This document shows, in pieces, positions 35,634 through 43,436 of a stretch of DNA of 64,000 bases (position 1 is the first letter of the stretch; each line of letters opens with the position of its first letter). The stretch lies in assembly GCF_013201825.1 (NCBI RefSeq), contig NZ_CP053836.1:1860001-1924000 (forward strand). The letters run 5' to 3'. The DNA comes from Halarcobacter ebronensis. Its GTDB lineage: Bacteria; Campylobacterota; Campylobacteria; Campylobacterales; Arcobacteraceae. The notes under the pieces were generated by a model. It did no database searches. It was not told the DNA's origin and worked only from the letters and a program-made list of their open reading frames with translations. Position numbers and translations under genes: made by a program.

Positions 35634-36560
35634 TTAATAGTTGTAATTCTCTATAATATTTTCAATTTGTTCATCATTATATAGTTCGCTAGGTATAATT
35701 TTTCTAAAATACATATCTCTCCATATAATTTTAATTTCCCAATCTGGTGCTTCATTCCATTTATAATGTTGTGTAGAATTAGTTAAAATCTTTTGTCCTA
35801 TAGCATGCATAGGCACATTATGACTAGAATTGAAATAATTTTGAATTTCAATAGTTTTCTTTCTTTCTGAATTAAGTTCAGCTAACATAATTTCTTTATT
35901 ATATTCATTTTCATCATCATTGAAATCATCTGTATCATTTTCTAATAACCAAGAATGTATAAATTGCTCATCTTGTTCTGATATTAGTTTAGTATGTTGA
36001 TTAGCATAACAAATTTGCCATATCTGAACTACTGAATCTGAATATTTACCTTCTTCTTCTCTAAATATACCTAGATTATATGTATTTGAATTACACTGTG
36101 TACATTTTTGTTTGTATGGTATATTTTGCTGAACATAATAAAAATGGTTTTTTAAATCTTCAAATTCGTGTAGAAATTGTTTAATTAGTTTATAGTCCTG
36201 ATAAATAATTACAATATTTTCAAAACTATTTCTTGCATTTATAGACCAGTTAAAGCTACCAGTAATTAATATTTCATCATCAATGATACAAAATTTATCA
36301 TGCATTAGTGCACTTCTTAATCTAGGTAACACAGGAAATAATAGTATTTTATCAAGTTTTATAATAGGTGTCTTCGCATTAATATAATCATCGTTATAGA
36401 TTATTTCAATATTAACGCCACGAGCATTTAATTCTTGAAATATTGTATTATAAATATTTCCATTAATCCAAGCAACACAAATCTTTACAGAATACTTTGC
36501 AGAGAGTAATGTTCTACGAATATGATAACTAATATCTTCAAAATGTGCTACAGAATACAT
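35634..36560 (-). CDS. phospholipase D-like nuclease/lipase domain protein
   Basis: A 308-residue protein with one PLD (HKD) motif: His87-x-Lys89-x4-Asp94, then GSFNWS at 101-106. Single-HKD proteins of this kind dimerise and act as nucleases (Nuc-like) or cardiolipin hydrolases. A CxxC pair near residue 154 (CTQC) suggests a small zinc site; the last ~130 residues are acidic and unknown. Encoded 33 nt after the HNH nuclease gene in the same cassette, so the pair may be a defence module. That is inference. Confidence 0.8.
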   Translation of the reverse strand: MYSVAHFEDISYHIRRTLLSAKYSVKICVAWINGNIYNTIFQELNARGVNIEIIYNDDYINAKTPIIKLDKILLFPVLPRLRSALMHDKFCIIDDEILITGSFNWSINARNSFENIVIIYQDYKLIKQFLHEFEDLKNHFYYVQQNIPYKQKCTQCNSNTYNLGIFREEEGKYSDSVVQIWQICYANQHTKLISEQDEQFIHSWLLENDTDDFNDDENEYNKEIMLAELNSERKKTIEIQNYFNSSHNVPMHAIGQKILTNSTQHYKWNEAPDWEIKIIWRDMYFRKIIPSELYNDEQIENIIENYNY

Positions 36561-36593
36561 TTATTTTTCTCTAATGTTTTTTTGTACATTTTA

Positions 36594-37415
36594 TCAATAC
36601 CATCTTTCATAATCATTTGAAATTTTTGTATGCTTACTACCTTTTGAAGTATTACAAGATTCGCATAACAGTTGTAAATTTGAAACATCATTTAGTCCAT
36701 ATTTTTCTAATGGTACAATATGATCTATATGATATTTATTTGAAATATTCATAACACCTGATAAATCTTTTTTACAGTATGTACAGATTCCTCTATCTCT
36801 ATAGAATACTGCTTTTTCTGCCCATTTTGGTATATGCTTTCTTTTTAATACAAGTTTATTTTGTTTTACTAATGTGAAATCATTTATATCATCTATATCT
36901 GATATTTCTAATATTCCTGAAAGATTTAAGTTAAATTCTCGTAAAAATTTTCTATTTAAAAACAAAATAAAAAAAGTTTCTTCTATCATTTGATTTTTTA
37001 ACTTTATATAAAAATCACTAAACTCTAAAAATTCTAAATATTTATACATTAAATCTTCTGCATGAGTTGAAATATTACTATTATTTTTATACCATTCTTT
37101 AAATGATATATGTTCAATATTATGGTAGTCAAGTGTGTTATTTATCCAAAACCTCTTATTTAAAAGTTCATCAATTGTAAATTCTGAATAATTTTGATTT
37201 GATTCATAAAATAGTCTATCAATAGTAAATTCAATAAACATATGTAAGTTACTATATTTTTGAAAAGGTTTTATAAAATTACTTATGTGCCCATTTCCCC
37301 AAAAATCATCTAAGGTTCTTAAATATTCAAATTCATTTTCCATAATAGTGTTGCAAATATCCGCAAAATAATATGTTTGATAGTAATCCATCTTAAATAT
37401 GTCTTTTTCTTTCAT
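36594..37415 (-). CDS. HNH endonuclease
   Basis: A 273-residue protein. The N-terminal ~190 residues are helical and unknown; the C-terminal HNH domain is clear: CTYCKKDLSG, HIDHIVPLEKYG and NLQLLCESCNTSKGSK, with the CxxC pairs that bind zinc and the catalytic His in IDHIVPL. A strong AAGGAG lies before the ATG. It is first in a two-gene cassette with the PLD protein. A TATAAT-like stretch between 37446 and 37466 could give it a promoter of its own. Confidence 0.85.
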   Translation of the reverse strand: MKEKDIFKMDYYQTYYFADICNTIMENEFEYLRTLDDFWGNGHISNFIKPFQKYSNLHMFIEFTIDRLFYESNQNYSEFTIDELLNKRFWINNTLDYHNIEHISFKEWYKNNSNISTHAEDLMYKYLEFLEFSDFYIKLKNQMIEETFFILFLNRKFLREFNLNLSGILEISDIDDINDFTLVKQNKLVLKRKHIPKWAEKAVFYRDRGICTYCKKDLSGVMNISNKYHIDHIVPLEKYGLNDVSNLQLLCESCNTSKGSKHTKISNDYERWY

Positions 37416-37466
37416 ACTACTCCTTAGAATTTTTAATTATGAATAAATTATATCGATTATATACAA

Positions 37467-37640
37467 CGGCAGTTCTGAGCGACACTCATAAGGGAGGATT
37501 GAAAACGAAGTTTTCGAAATCCAACTGAATGAGTGGGAAAGAGTGTTCGCTCCTGCGACTTGTTATCCGAGCCGAAGGCGAAGGATGACAAGAACTCGCT
37601 CAGCACTGCCGTTATCGGGTCGCCGTAGGCGAGCCGATAA
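37467..37640 (-). repeat. 174-bp GC-rich mini-cassette, copy 2
   Basis: Same length and sequence as copies 1 and 3 but for a few substitutions (for example one in the left arm, GTTCTG instead of GTGCTG, that weakens the palindrome). Bounded by CCG/TTGTA on the left and ACG/TTATC on the right. It lies between the PIN cassette and the HNH-PLD cassette. Confidence 0.75.
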
Positions 37641-37705
37641 CGTTTAAAATGAGCAATCAAAAAGCCGCCCGCGGGTTTTTGATTGGCCTCCTTTGATTTG
37701 TTATA
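37636..37705 (-). other. attC site of the PIN cassette
   Basis: Minus strand: ATATAACAAATCAAAGGAG, stem CAATCAAAAA / TTTTTGATTG with a GC-rich CCGCGGGC loop, then ATTTTAAACGTTATC. R'' follows the PIN stop codon by a few bases and the G/TT crossover is at 37641/37640, joining to a 174-bp unit. Confidence 0.8.
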
Positions 37706-37710
37706 TTTTT

Positions 37711-38820
37711 TCAACAGTATTTTTCTAAGTTCATTTCTATAACCTCAAAACTTGATACATATTCCTTATTGACATCACAAAATATTTCTAATTCTAAACA
37801 TATATCGGGAGGCGAAAAAAAGTAAGTGGTTGTTTCATTTGTTTTATCATCCTGAAATAGAGCATAAATGGTATCTTCAACAAAAGAACAATAAAAATTT
37901 GGTATTTCAAAATATATCATGCAGTTACGGATCCACAAGTGGTAGTCTACAAGCATATTGTCATTATCATCTAGATATTGTACTCTGTCGATTTCTGGGT
38001 CTTCGGTTCCATCAATGATTTCAATTCTAAAATTGAACATATTACTTAAAATGTAGGTATCTAAAGAATATTTTTTCTTTATAGCTTGTCGTATCTCTGA
38101 GTATGGAATATTGGAGAAATATTCTTCTATTTGATAGTCAATCATTTCTTCAATTAAGTAAGTATATTGATCTTGAAATTTATGAAATTCATCGTTTTTT
38201 AGTTCTTTGAATGGAATGGAAATATGATGGGAGTCAAAAAAACTTTTCAAGTCTATATATACAGATACATTTTCATCATCTAGATCTTTTTGTAGATCAT
38301 GGTGTAGAGAATAAGTATCACCTTGTTTTAGAAAAAAATCTTTATGATTTTTTGAAATAAAAATATACTCATCTACTCCTACTTTTGTATGTTTTATGGC
38401 ATTTACAAAGGAAAGCCATATTAATGCATCTCTATAGCCTATGTCACTGTTTTTAATAGGTTTTTCTTTTTTAAAAATTTTAGAAATAATTTTTTCGTGA
38501 GGCACATCAGTATAGTCAAAGTATATTAGAGGAAATTTTTTCTCTAAAATTGAAGAGATATTGTAATCATGGATATTCTCTAATGAAATTGATATTTCAC
38601 CTTTAGTAAGGTTATTAATATCTGTTATTGACTTTTCAATTGTATGGCTTAATTCAACAAAACTTTCATTGAATTTATTGTTTGTTTCTTCGCAAACTAA
38701 TCTAGATACTAATAATTCATTATCCGATGTATTAATATAATGCTTTAATATTTCAAAATCTTTGCTGTCAAGATACCAATTTTTAAAGAATATATTTGTG
38801 TCTAAAAATATGTATTTCAT
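37711..38820 (-). CDS. PIN-domain ribonuclease-like protein (DUF4935 type)
   Basis: A 369-residue protein. The PIN domain is N-terminal: Asp7 in IFLDTNIF, a Glu in RLVCEETNNKF near residue 45, Asp in SDIGYRDALIWLSF near 145 and Asn/Asp near ISKNHKDF. This matches the DUF4935 group. The C-terminal half is unknown. The start is two bases from the stop of the 91-residue gene ahead, so the pair is co-translated and may be a toxin with a partner. Mg-dependent RNA cleavage is the family activity. Confidence 0.8.
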   Translation of the reverse strand: MKYIFLDTNIFFKNWYLDSKDFEILKHYINTSDNELLVSRLVCEETNNKFNESFVELSHTIEKSITDINNLTKGEISISLENIHDYNISSILEKKFPLIYFDYTDVPHEKIISKIFKKEKPIKNSDIGYRDALIWLSFVNAIKHTKVGVDEYIFISKNHKDFFLKQGDTYSLHHDLQKDLDDENVSVYIDLKSFFDSHHISIPFKELKNDEFHKFQDQYTYLIEEMIDYQIEEYFSNIPYSEIRQAIKKKYSLDTYILSNMFNFRIEIIDGTEDPEIDRVQYLDDNDNMLVDYHLWIRNCMIYFEIPNFYCSFVEDTIYALFQDDKTNETTTYFFSPPDICLELEIFCDVNKEYVSSFEVIEMNLEKYC

Positions 38821-38822
38821 TA

Positions 38823-39098
38823 TCAGCTATTTTTTTTCAAATGTACTTGACTTGACAAAAATCTAGAAATATTTTTTTCAGACAATTCTTCGAATATCAT
38901 ATTTAAATGACTTTCAATTCTAAACGTATTGATTTCTTGGAGTGTAAAAGAATTAAAAAGTTCTCTGATTTCATTAATCATTTTTTTACTTTCTAACTCC
39001 ATAGCATTGTCTGCCCATTCATTCACAACTAAGAATGGATTTCTTTCATCAAGTTCTTTTTTTAGTTTAGTTTGTTCAATGTACTTATACATAGTCAT
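38823..39098 (-). CDS. small hypothetical protein paired with the PIN protein
   Basis: 91 residues from the ATG at 39098, which has GAAGGA before it; a longer reading from upstream would enter the 174-bp unit and is not credible. Helical, charged (YIEQTKLKKELDERNPF), no DNA-binding motif seen. It is the first gene of the PIN cassette, directly ahead of the PIN gene, so an antitoxin-like role is possible but unproven. Confidence 0.6.
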   Translation of the reverse strand: MTMYKYIEQTKLKKELDERNPFLVVNEWADNAMELESKKMINEIRELFNSFTLQEINTFRIESHLNMIFEELSEKNISRFLSSQVHLKKNS

Positions 39099-39121
39099 TT
39101 TGATTCCTTCTAATAATATAA

Positions 39122-39295
39122 CGGCAGTGCTGAGCGACACTCAGAAGGGAGGATTGAAAACGAAGTTTTCGAAATCCAACTGAATGAGAGGGAAAGAGTG
39201 TTCGCTCCTGCGACTTGTTATCCGAGCCGAAGGCGAAGGATGACAAGAACTCGCTCAGTACTGCCGTTATCGGGTCGCCGTAGGCGAGCCGATAA
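39122..39295 (-). repeat. 174-bp GC-rich mini-cassette, copy 3 (first in the array)
   Basis: Third copy, at the promoter-proximal end of the array. Same G/TT bounds: CCG/TTATA on the left and, on the right, AATAG/TTATCGG. Here the right-hand neighbour is the leader, not an attC, as expected for the first cassette of an array. Differences from copy 1 are a handful of bases (for example GTACTGCC for GCACTGCC). Confidence 0.75.
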
Positions 39296-39320
39296 CTATT
39301 TATTAAACATACATTATATA
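39292..39320 (-). promoter_or_regulatory. array leader with TATAAT box, attI-like junction
   Basis: Minus strand TATATAATGTAT-GTT-TAATAAATAGTTAT, matching 27 of 29 bases of 7886-7914. TATAAT is at 39318-39313 on the minus strand; no good -35 is seen. The shared part ends across the G/TT at 39296/39295, where the first cassette begins. This is the position of Pc promoter and attI in a complete integron. No integrase gene is found to the right, up to guaA. Confidence 0.55.
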
Positions 39321-39490
39321 AGTTTATCACTTAAATAGCTCGATAACGTAACATTCACATAAAATATCCTTAAAATAGTTATTCAACGAAAAATATTACG
39401 AAAATATGGCGACTATCACCGGATTTTTGTAAAATTGTGTAATATAACTAAATTCATTTGTATGAATAAAGTAAGTCAGGTTATATTTTA

Positions 39491-39829
39491 TTAATAATTG
39501 AAAGCATTTAGATGAAGTATGTAGTCATCACCAGCTACTAACGTATTAGCTGCTTTAAAAAAATGTTGTTCTAAAGTAGAGTAAGGGTCATCAAACTCAT
39601 AAACAGCTTTTGAGACACCTAATCTGTTATATTCTTTTAGTTGACAATCCAGAGTAAAGTCTTGGTCTTTCTTGATTACTTTAATTGTGTTGCTATGAAT
39701 ATATTTTTCAGATTTTCTTGGCAATCCACATAATTGAAGCATATCTTCATACTCTAGAGTTTCTGAAATTACATATCTTTCGTCTTTGTCTACATGAATA
39801 ATTAACTTACAAATACCATAGTCTGACAT
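39491..39829 (-). CDS. hypothetical protein
   Basis: A 112-residue protein with a compact, mixed alpha/beta composition (KLIIHVDKDERYVISETL at the start, DDYILHLNAFNY at the end). No family recognised. It lies outside the cassette array, 195 bp from its leader. The gap holds AT-rich DNA and the leader only. Confidence 0.55.
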   Translation of the reverse strand: MSDYGICKLIIHVDKDERYVISETLEYEDMLQLCGLPRKSEKYIHSNTIKVIKKDQDFTLDCQLKEYNRLGVSKAVYEFDDPYSTLEQHFFKAANTLVAGDDYILHLNAFNY

Positions 39830-39998
39830 GATAAATTCCTTAGAATGGTCTTATTTTTACTCTTACTATACCTATAATAGAAAGTGTATCCATCTTTTTT
39901 TAGTTCTCTAGAGAAATTCCGAGTATATATAATTAACTATATAGTCAAAAATATTTCTAATTGCTATTGCTAATTTAAATTTTTATTTGTATTAAAAA

Positions 39999-40250
39999 TT
40001 ATTGGTGTAAAATTAGCTCATTATCAGTAGGATTTAATTTTATTAAAATAATATCATAAAAATGAGCTAGTGCCTCAAGCAATGAGCCAATTATAAGAAA
40101 AATAAATGGCAAATTAATTGGAGTATTGTCTAAAAAGAAAGTCATAATAAGACCTAAAATACATAAACCTGCCAATAAATGAACAATTCTCAAAAATAAC
40201 CCTCTTATTAACATCATAGGGTAAAATAATAACGATTTAAGTATTTTCAT
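39999..40250 (-). CDS. hypothetical small membrane protein
   Basis: An 83-residue protein with two hydrophobic segments (LFLRIVHLLAGLCILGLIMTFF and INLPFIFLIIGSLLEALAHFY). No family recognised. Possibly monocistronic, with purines before the ATG. Function unknown. Confidence 0.55.
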   Translation of the reverse strand: MKILKSLLFYPMMLIRGLFLRIVHLLAGLCILGLIMTFFLDNTPINLPFIFLIIGSLLEALAHFYDIILIKLNPTDNELILHQ

Positions 40251-40298
40251 ATTTATTTCCTAATTTATATTCTTTTTTCTAAAATTAATAGTTTGCTT

Positions 40299-40371
40299 TA
40301 GATTGTGCTGGATTTAGATGAAGATGTACTATAAGTACCTCGAAATCTAAATCTAGTGCAAGATGAAGTTA
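40299..40371. terminator. long imperfect hairpin downstream of guaA
   Basis: Arms TGTGCTGGATTTAGAT and ATCTAAATCTAGTGCA pair with a few wobble positions, and a second small hairpin GTACTATAAGTAC sits in the loop. It follows the guaA stop on the minus strand and no strong T run is present, so it may be a terminator, an mRNA stabiliser or a repeat palindrome. Confidence 0.35.
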
Positions 40372-40382
40372 AATTTAAATTT

Positions 40383-41918
40383 TTACTCCCATTCGATTGT
40401 TGCTGGTGGTTTGCTAGATATGTCATACACTACTCTATTGATCCCATCAACTTCATTGATAATTCTTCTTGAAATTGTTTCTAATATATCATGTGGTATA
40501 TGAGCAAATGTTGCAGTCATACCATCTGTTGCTTCAACTATTCTAACACAAACAGTATTATCATACGTTCTATTATCTCCCATAACTCCAACAGATTTTA
40601 CATTTAATAAAACTGTAAAAGCTTGCCAAGTTTTATCATAATATCCAGTTGATCTAAGAACATCAAGCATAATTACATCTGCTTTTCTTAACAGTTCTAA
40701 ATCAGGTCTGTTTACATCACCCATAATTCTAATTGCAAGACCTGGTCCAGGGAATGGATGTCGTCCTATCATATGAGAAGGAAGTCCAAGTTCAAGTCCT
40801 AAAGCTCTAACTTCATCTTTAAAAATCTCTCTTAAAGGTTCAATTAGTTCAAAAGTCATCCAATCTGGTAATCCTCCCACATTATGGTGAGATTTAATTG
40901 TTTTAGATGGTCCTTTTACAGAAACAGACTCAATAACATCTGTATAAAGAGTACCTTGAGCTAAAAACTCAATGCCATCATGTTTTTTAGCTTCTTGGTC
41001 AAATACTTCAATAAAAGTTTCACCTATAATTTTTCTTTTTCTCTCAGGATCTGTAACACCTTCTAGTTTTTTTAAGAAGATTTCAGAAGCATCAACAGTA
41101 ATAAGGTTTACACCTCTTGATTTAAACATTGCTTCAACATCTTCTCTCTCATTTGCTCTAAGTAATCCATGGTCAACAAATACTGGAATAAGTTGATCTC
41201 CAATTGCTTCAGCTAAAAGTGTTGCTACAACAGAAGAGTCAACTCCTCCACTAACACCACAAAGAACTTTTTTATCTCCAACTTTTTCTTGAATTTTTGC
41301 AATTTGTTCTTTTGCAAAAGAACCCATATTCCATGTACTTTCACATCCACAAATATATTTTGCAAAGTTTTTAAGAATCTTTGAACCTTGCTCTGAGTGG
41401 TAAACTTCTGGGTGAAATTGGAAAGCATAAATACTATCTTTTTCATTTGCAATAGCCGCAAATGGAGAGTTTTCACTGGTACCAATTATCTCAAAACCAT
41501 TTGGAAGAACATCAACTTTGTCCCCATGTGACATCCAAACTGTTTGCCCATTGGTTGTATCTTTAAAAATATCACACTCTTTTTCAAATGTAAGTTTTGC
41601 TTTTCCATATTCATGATGACTTGCTGGAATAACTGAACCTCCAAAATATTGAGAGATAAGTTGCATTCCATAACAAATACCTAAAATAGGAAGTCCTAAT
41701 TTAAAAATTTCTTCATCTGGATGATAAGAATCTACAGCGTAAACAGAAGCTGGTCCACCAGAAAGGATAATTCCTTTTGGAGTTCTTTGTTTTATATCTT
41801 CGATTTTTTCATTATATGGAACAATCTCCGAATAAACTCCAGCTTCTCTTAATTTTCTTGCAATAATTTGTGTATATTGACTACCAAAATCTAATACAAC
41901 TATTGGTACATGTTTCAT
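40383..41918 (-). CDS. guaA: GMP synthase (glutamine-hydrolysing)
   Basis: A 511-residue enzyme making GMP from XMP, glutamine and ATP. Class I amidotransferase domain first: [10 protein letters not shown], nucleophile Cys in GICYGMQL near residue 83, and the His-Glu pair in [10 protein letters not shown] near 170. ATP pyrophosphatase domain from about 205 with [12 protein letters not shown] (PP-loop), then the dimerisation domain ending with [15 protein letters not shown], the conserved C-terminus. Length is normal. Housekeeping. Confidence 0.97.
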   Translation of the reverse strand: MKHVPIVVLDFGSQYTQIIARKLREAGVYSEIVPYNEKIEDIKQRTPKGIILSGGPASVYAVDSYHPDEEIFKLGLPILGICYGMQLISQYFGGSVIPASHHEYGKAKLTFEKECDIFKDTTNGQTVWMSHGDKVDVLPNGFEIIGTSENSPFAAIANEKDSIYAFQFHPEVYHSEQGSKILKNFAKYICGCESTWNMGSFAKEQIAKIQEKVGDKKVLCGVSGGVDSSVVATLLAEAIGDQLIPVFVDHGLLRANEREDVEAMFKSRGVNLITVDASEIFLKKLEGVTDPERKRKIIGETFIEVFDQEAKKHDGIEFLAQGTLYTDVIESVSVKGPSKTIKSHHNVGGLPDWMTFELIEPLREIFKDEVRALGLELGLPSHMIGRHPFPGPGLAIRIMGDVNRPDLELLRKADVIMLDVLRSTGYYDKTWQAFTVLLNVKSVGVMGDNRTYDNTVCVRIVEATDGMTATFAHIPHDILETISRRIINEVDGINRVVYDISSKPPATIEWE

Positions 41919-42016
41919 AAAAAAGATTCCTTTGAATTTTGTAAGTATCCGCGATTATATCTTAAAAGCTATTTGAAGTTAATTAAATAAGAGTTTATAT
42001 TAAAGCTATAAAGAGT

Positions 42017-42053
42017 AAAAAAATTGTGGCATAAGAGGATAAACCTCTTATGC
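42017..42053 (-). terminator. rho-independent terminator of nhaD
   Basis: Minus strand: stem GCATAAGAGG / CCTCTTATGC with a TTTAT loop, then CACAA and a run of seven Ts. The stem begins inside the nhaD stop codon. A strong factor-independent terminator for the nadB-nhaD operon. Confidence 0.8.
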
Positions 42054-43436
42054 TCCAAAACCAAACATTTGAAATTGTATATACCAGATAACACAAGATA
42101 GGATATAACCTACAAGTACCATCCATGCATATTTCATATGAGAACCAAATGTGTAAATTCCATGAAGTTTACCCATAACTCCAACACCTGCTGCACTACC
42201 AAAAGAGATTAGTGAACCACCAACCCCTGCTGTTAAAGTTACAAGCATCCATTGAGAGTGTTCCATTGTTGGATTTGCTTTTAGAACCGCTGACATAACA
42301 GGCACGTTATCAACAATTGCAGATAAGAATCCAACTGCAATATTTGCTATTGTTGGACCTAATACTGTTGGGTCATAAACAATTGAAGCAAGTGCTAGCC
42401 ATCCAATAAAGTATAATGCACCAACTGCTGCTAAGATACCAAAGAAGAACATTAAAGTATTGTTTTCAATTTTTGCCATTGAATGAAAAATATTGAAGTG
42501 TTCTTTCCCATGTTTTCTTTTTAGTCCATAAGCATATACTTTTAGTAAAGATAAACCAAACATCATACCCCACATTGCTGGTAGATGTAAAACTTGGTGA
42601 GACATTACAGCACAAAAGATTGTAAATACTCCAAGTCCCATTACAACTTTTGCACCTTCTGCCATTTTAGGAGCAACCTCTTTTGAAGCATCAAAAGATG
42701 GAGCTTCATTTGGAACCACTTTAGATAATAAAAATGCAGTTACAATATATCCTAAAATTGAAGCTGGGAAAAGGAATAAGAAGTCAGAAAAAGCACCTTT
42801 CCCTGATGTCCAAGCCATAAGAGTCGTGATATCTCCAAAAGGAGACCAAGCACCACCAGCATTTGCTGCAACAACTATATTTATTGCACCTGGAACTAAG
42901 AAATCTTTTCTTGTTTTTTCAATTGTAATTAACACAGTTGAAAGAATAAGTGCAGTTGTTAAGTTATCTGCAATTGGAGAGATAAAAAACGCTAAAAATC
43001 CAGTAACCCAAAAGAGTTTTCTATACGTATACCCTTTTGAAACAAGATCATATTTTAGCTTATCAAATACACTCATATGAATTAGAGATTCTATATATGT
43101 CATAGCAACAAATAAAAAGAAGAAAATTTCTGCAATTTCTAATATCAAATGTTGTGCTTGCGTATGCACTAATCCCATATCTAAATGATTTAGCGCATAA
43201 TAAATAGCAACTAGAATAAACATAAATGTACCAATAAATAAAGCTGGTTTAGCCTTATCAATTTCATATTTCTCTTCAGCAGCTACAAAATAGTAACCCA
43301 CAACAAAAATAAACAGACATGCAAAACCTACCCATGTCATGGTTAAGTCAGGTGCAACCTCTCCTGAAGTAGCACCACCGCCACTTGCAAATAAAGCTAG
43401 AGATGATAACAATAATACCATCAGAATCTTTAACAT
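42048..43436 (-). CDS. nhaD: Na+/H+ antiporter NhaD
   Basis: A 462-residue inner-membrane antiporter of the IT superfamily, with a cleavable-looking N-terminal segment and about 12 helices. Diagnostic regions: FFLFVAMTYIESLIHMSVFDKL, FFISPIADNLTTALILSTVL, VPGAINIVVAANAGGAWSPFGDITTLMAW and SAIVDNVPVMSAVLKA, the paired half-helices of the ion site. Exchanges Na+ or Li+ for H+. Its ATG overlaps the nadB stop in TAATG. Common in marine and epsilon-type bacteria. Confidence 0.92.
   Translation of the reverse strand: MLKILMVLLLSSLALFASGGGATSGEVAPDLTMTWVGFACLFIFVVGYYFVAAEEKYEIDKAKPALFIGTFMFILVAIYYALNHLDMGLVHTQAQHLILEIAEIFFFLFVAMTYIESLIHMSVFDKLKYDLVSKGYTYRKLFWVTGFLAFFISPIADNLTTALILSTVLITIEKTRKDFLVPGAINIVVAANAGGAWSPFGDITTLMAWTSGKGAFSDFLFLFPASILGYIVTAFLLSKVVPNEAPSFDASKEVAPKMAEGAKVVMGLGVFTIFCAVMSHQVLHLPAMWGMMFGLSLLKVYAYGLKRKHGKEHFNIFHSMAKIENNTLMFFFGILAAVGALYFIGWLALASIVYDPTVLGPTIANIAVGFLSAIVDNVPVMSAVLKANPTMEHSQWMLVTLTAGVGGSLISFGSAAGVGVMGKLHGIYTFGSHMKYAWMVLVGYILSCVIWYIQFQMFGFGA

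Larger units (their letters stand above)
29772..39295 (-). mobile_element. integron cassette array without integrase (CALIN)
   Basis: On the minus strand, from right to left: leader (39320-39292); 174-bp unit (39295-39122); PIN pair with attC (39121-37641); 174-bp unit (37640-37467); HNH plus PLD pair with attC (37466-35570); HHTD protein with attC (35569-35262); 174-bp unit (35261-35088); restriction-modification pair with attC (35087-30282); Nudix gene (30281-29772). All genes face the same way and each attC abuts the stop codon of the gene before it. No integrase gene is in the window. The presence of attC structures is seen; movement by an integrase encoded elsewhere is inferred. Confidence 0.75.

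Noticed and set aside
37457-37714. Open frames running through the 174-bp units and neighbouring attC (also 39085-39330 and 35077-35268)
   Set aside because: They follow the repeat, have no ribosome site, start in attC or flanking genes, and differ in their ends from copy to copy; the conserved translation is a by-product of DNA conservation.
39296-40250. Search for an integrase gene to the right of the array
   Set aside because: The frames there encode a 112-residue unknown and a small membrane protein; no tyrosine-recombinase motifs on either strand.
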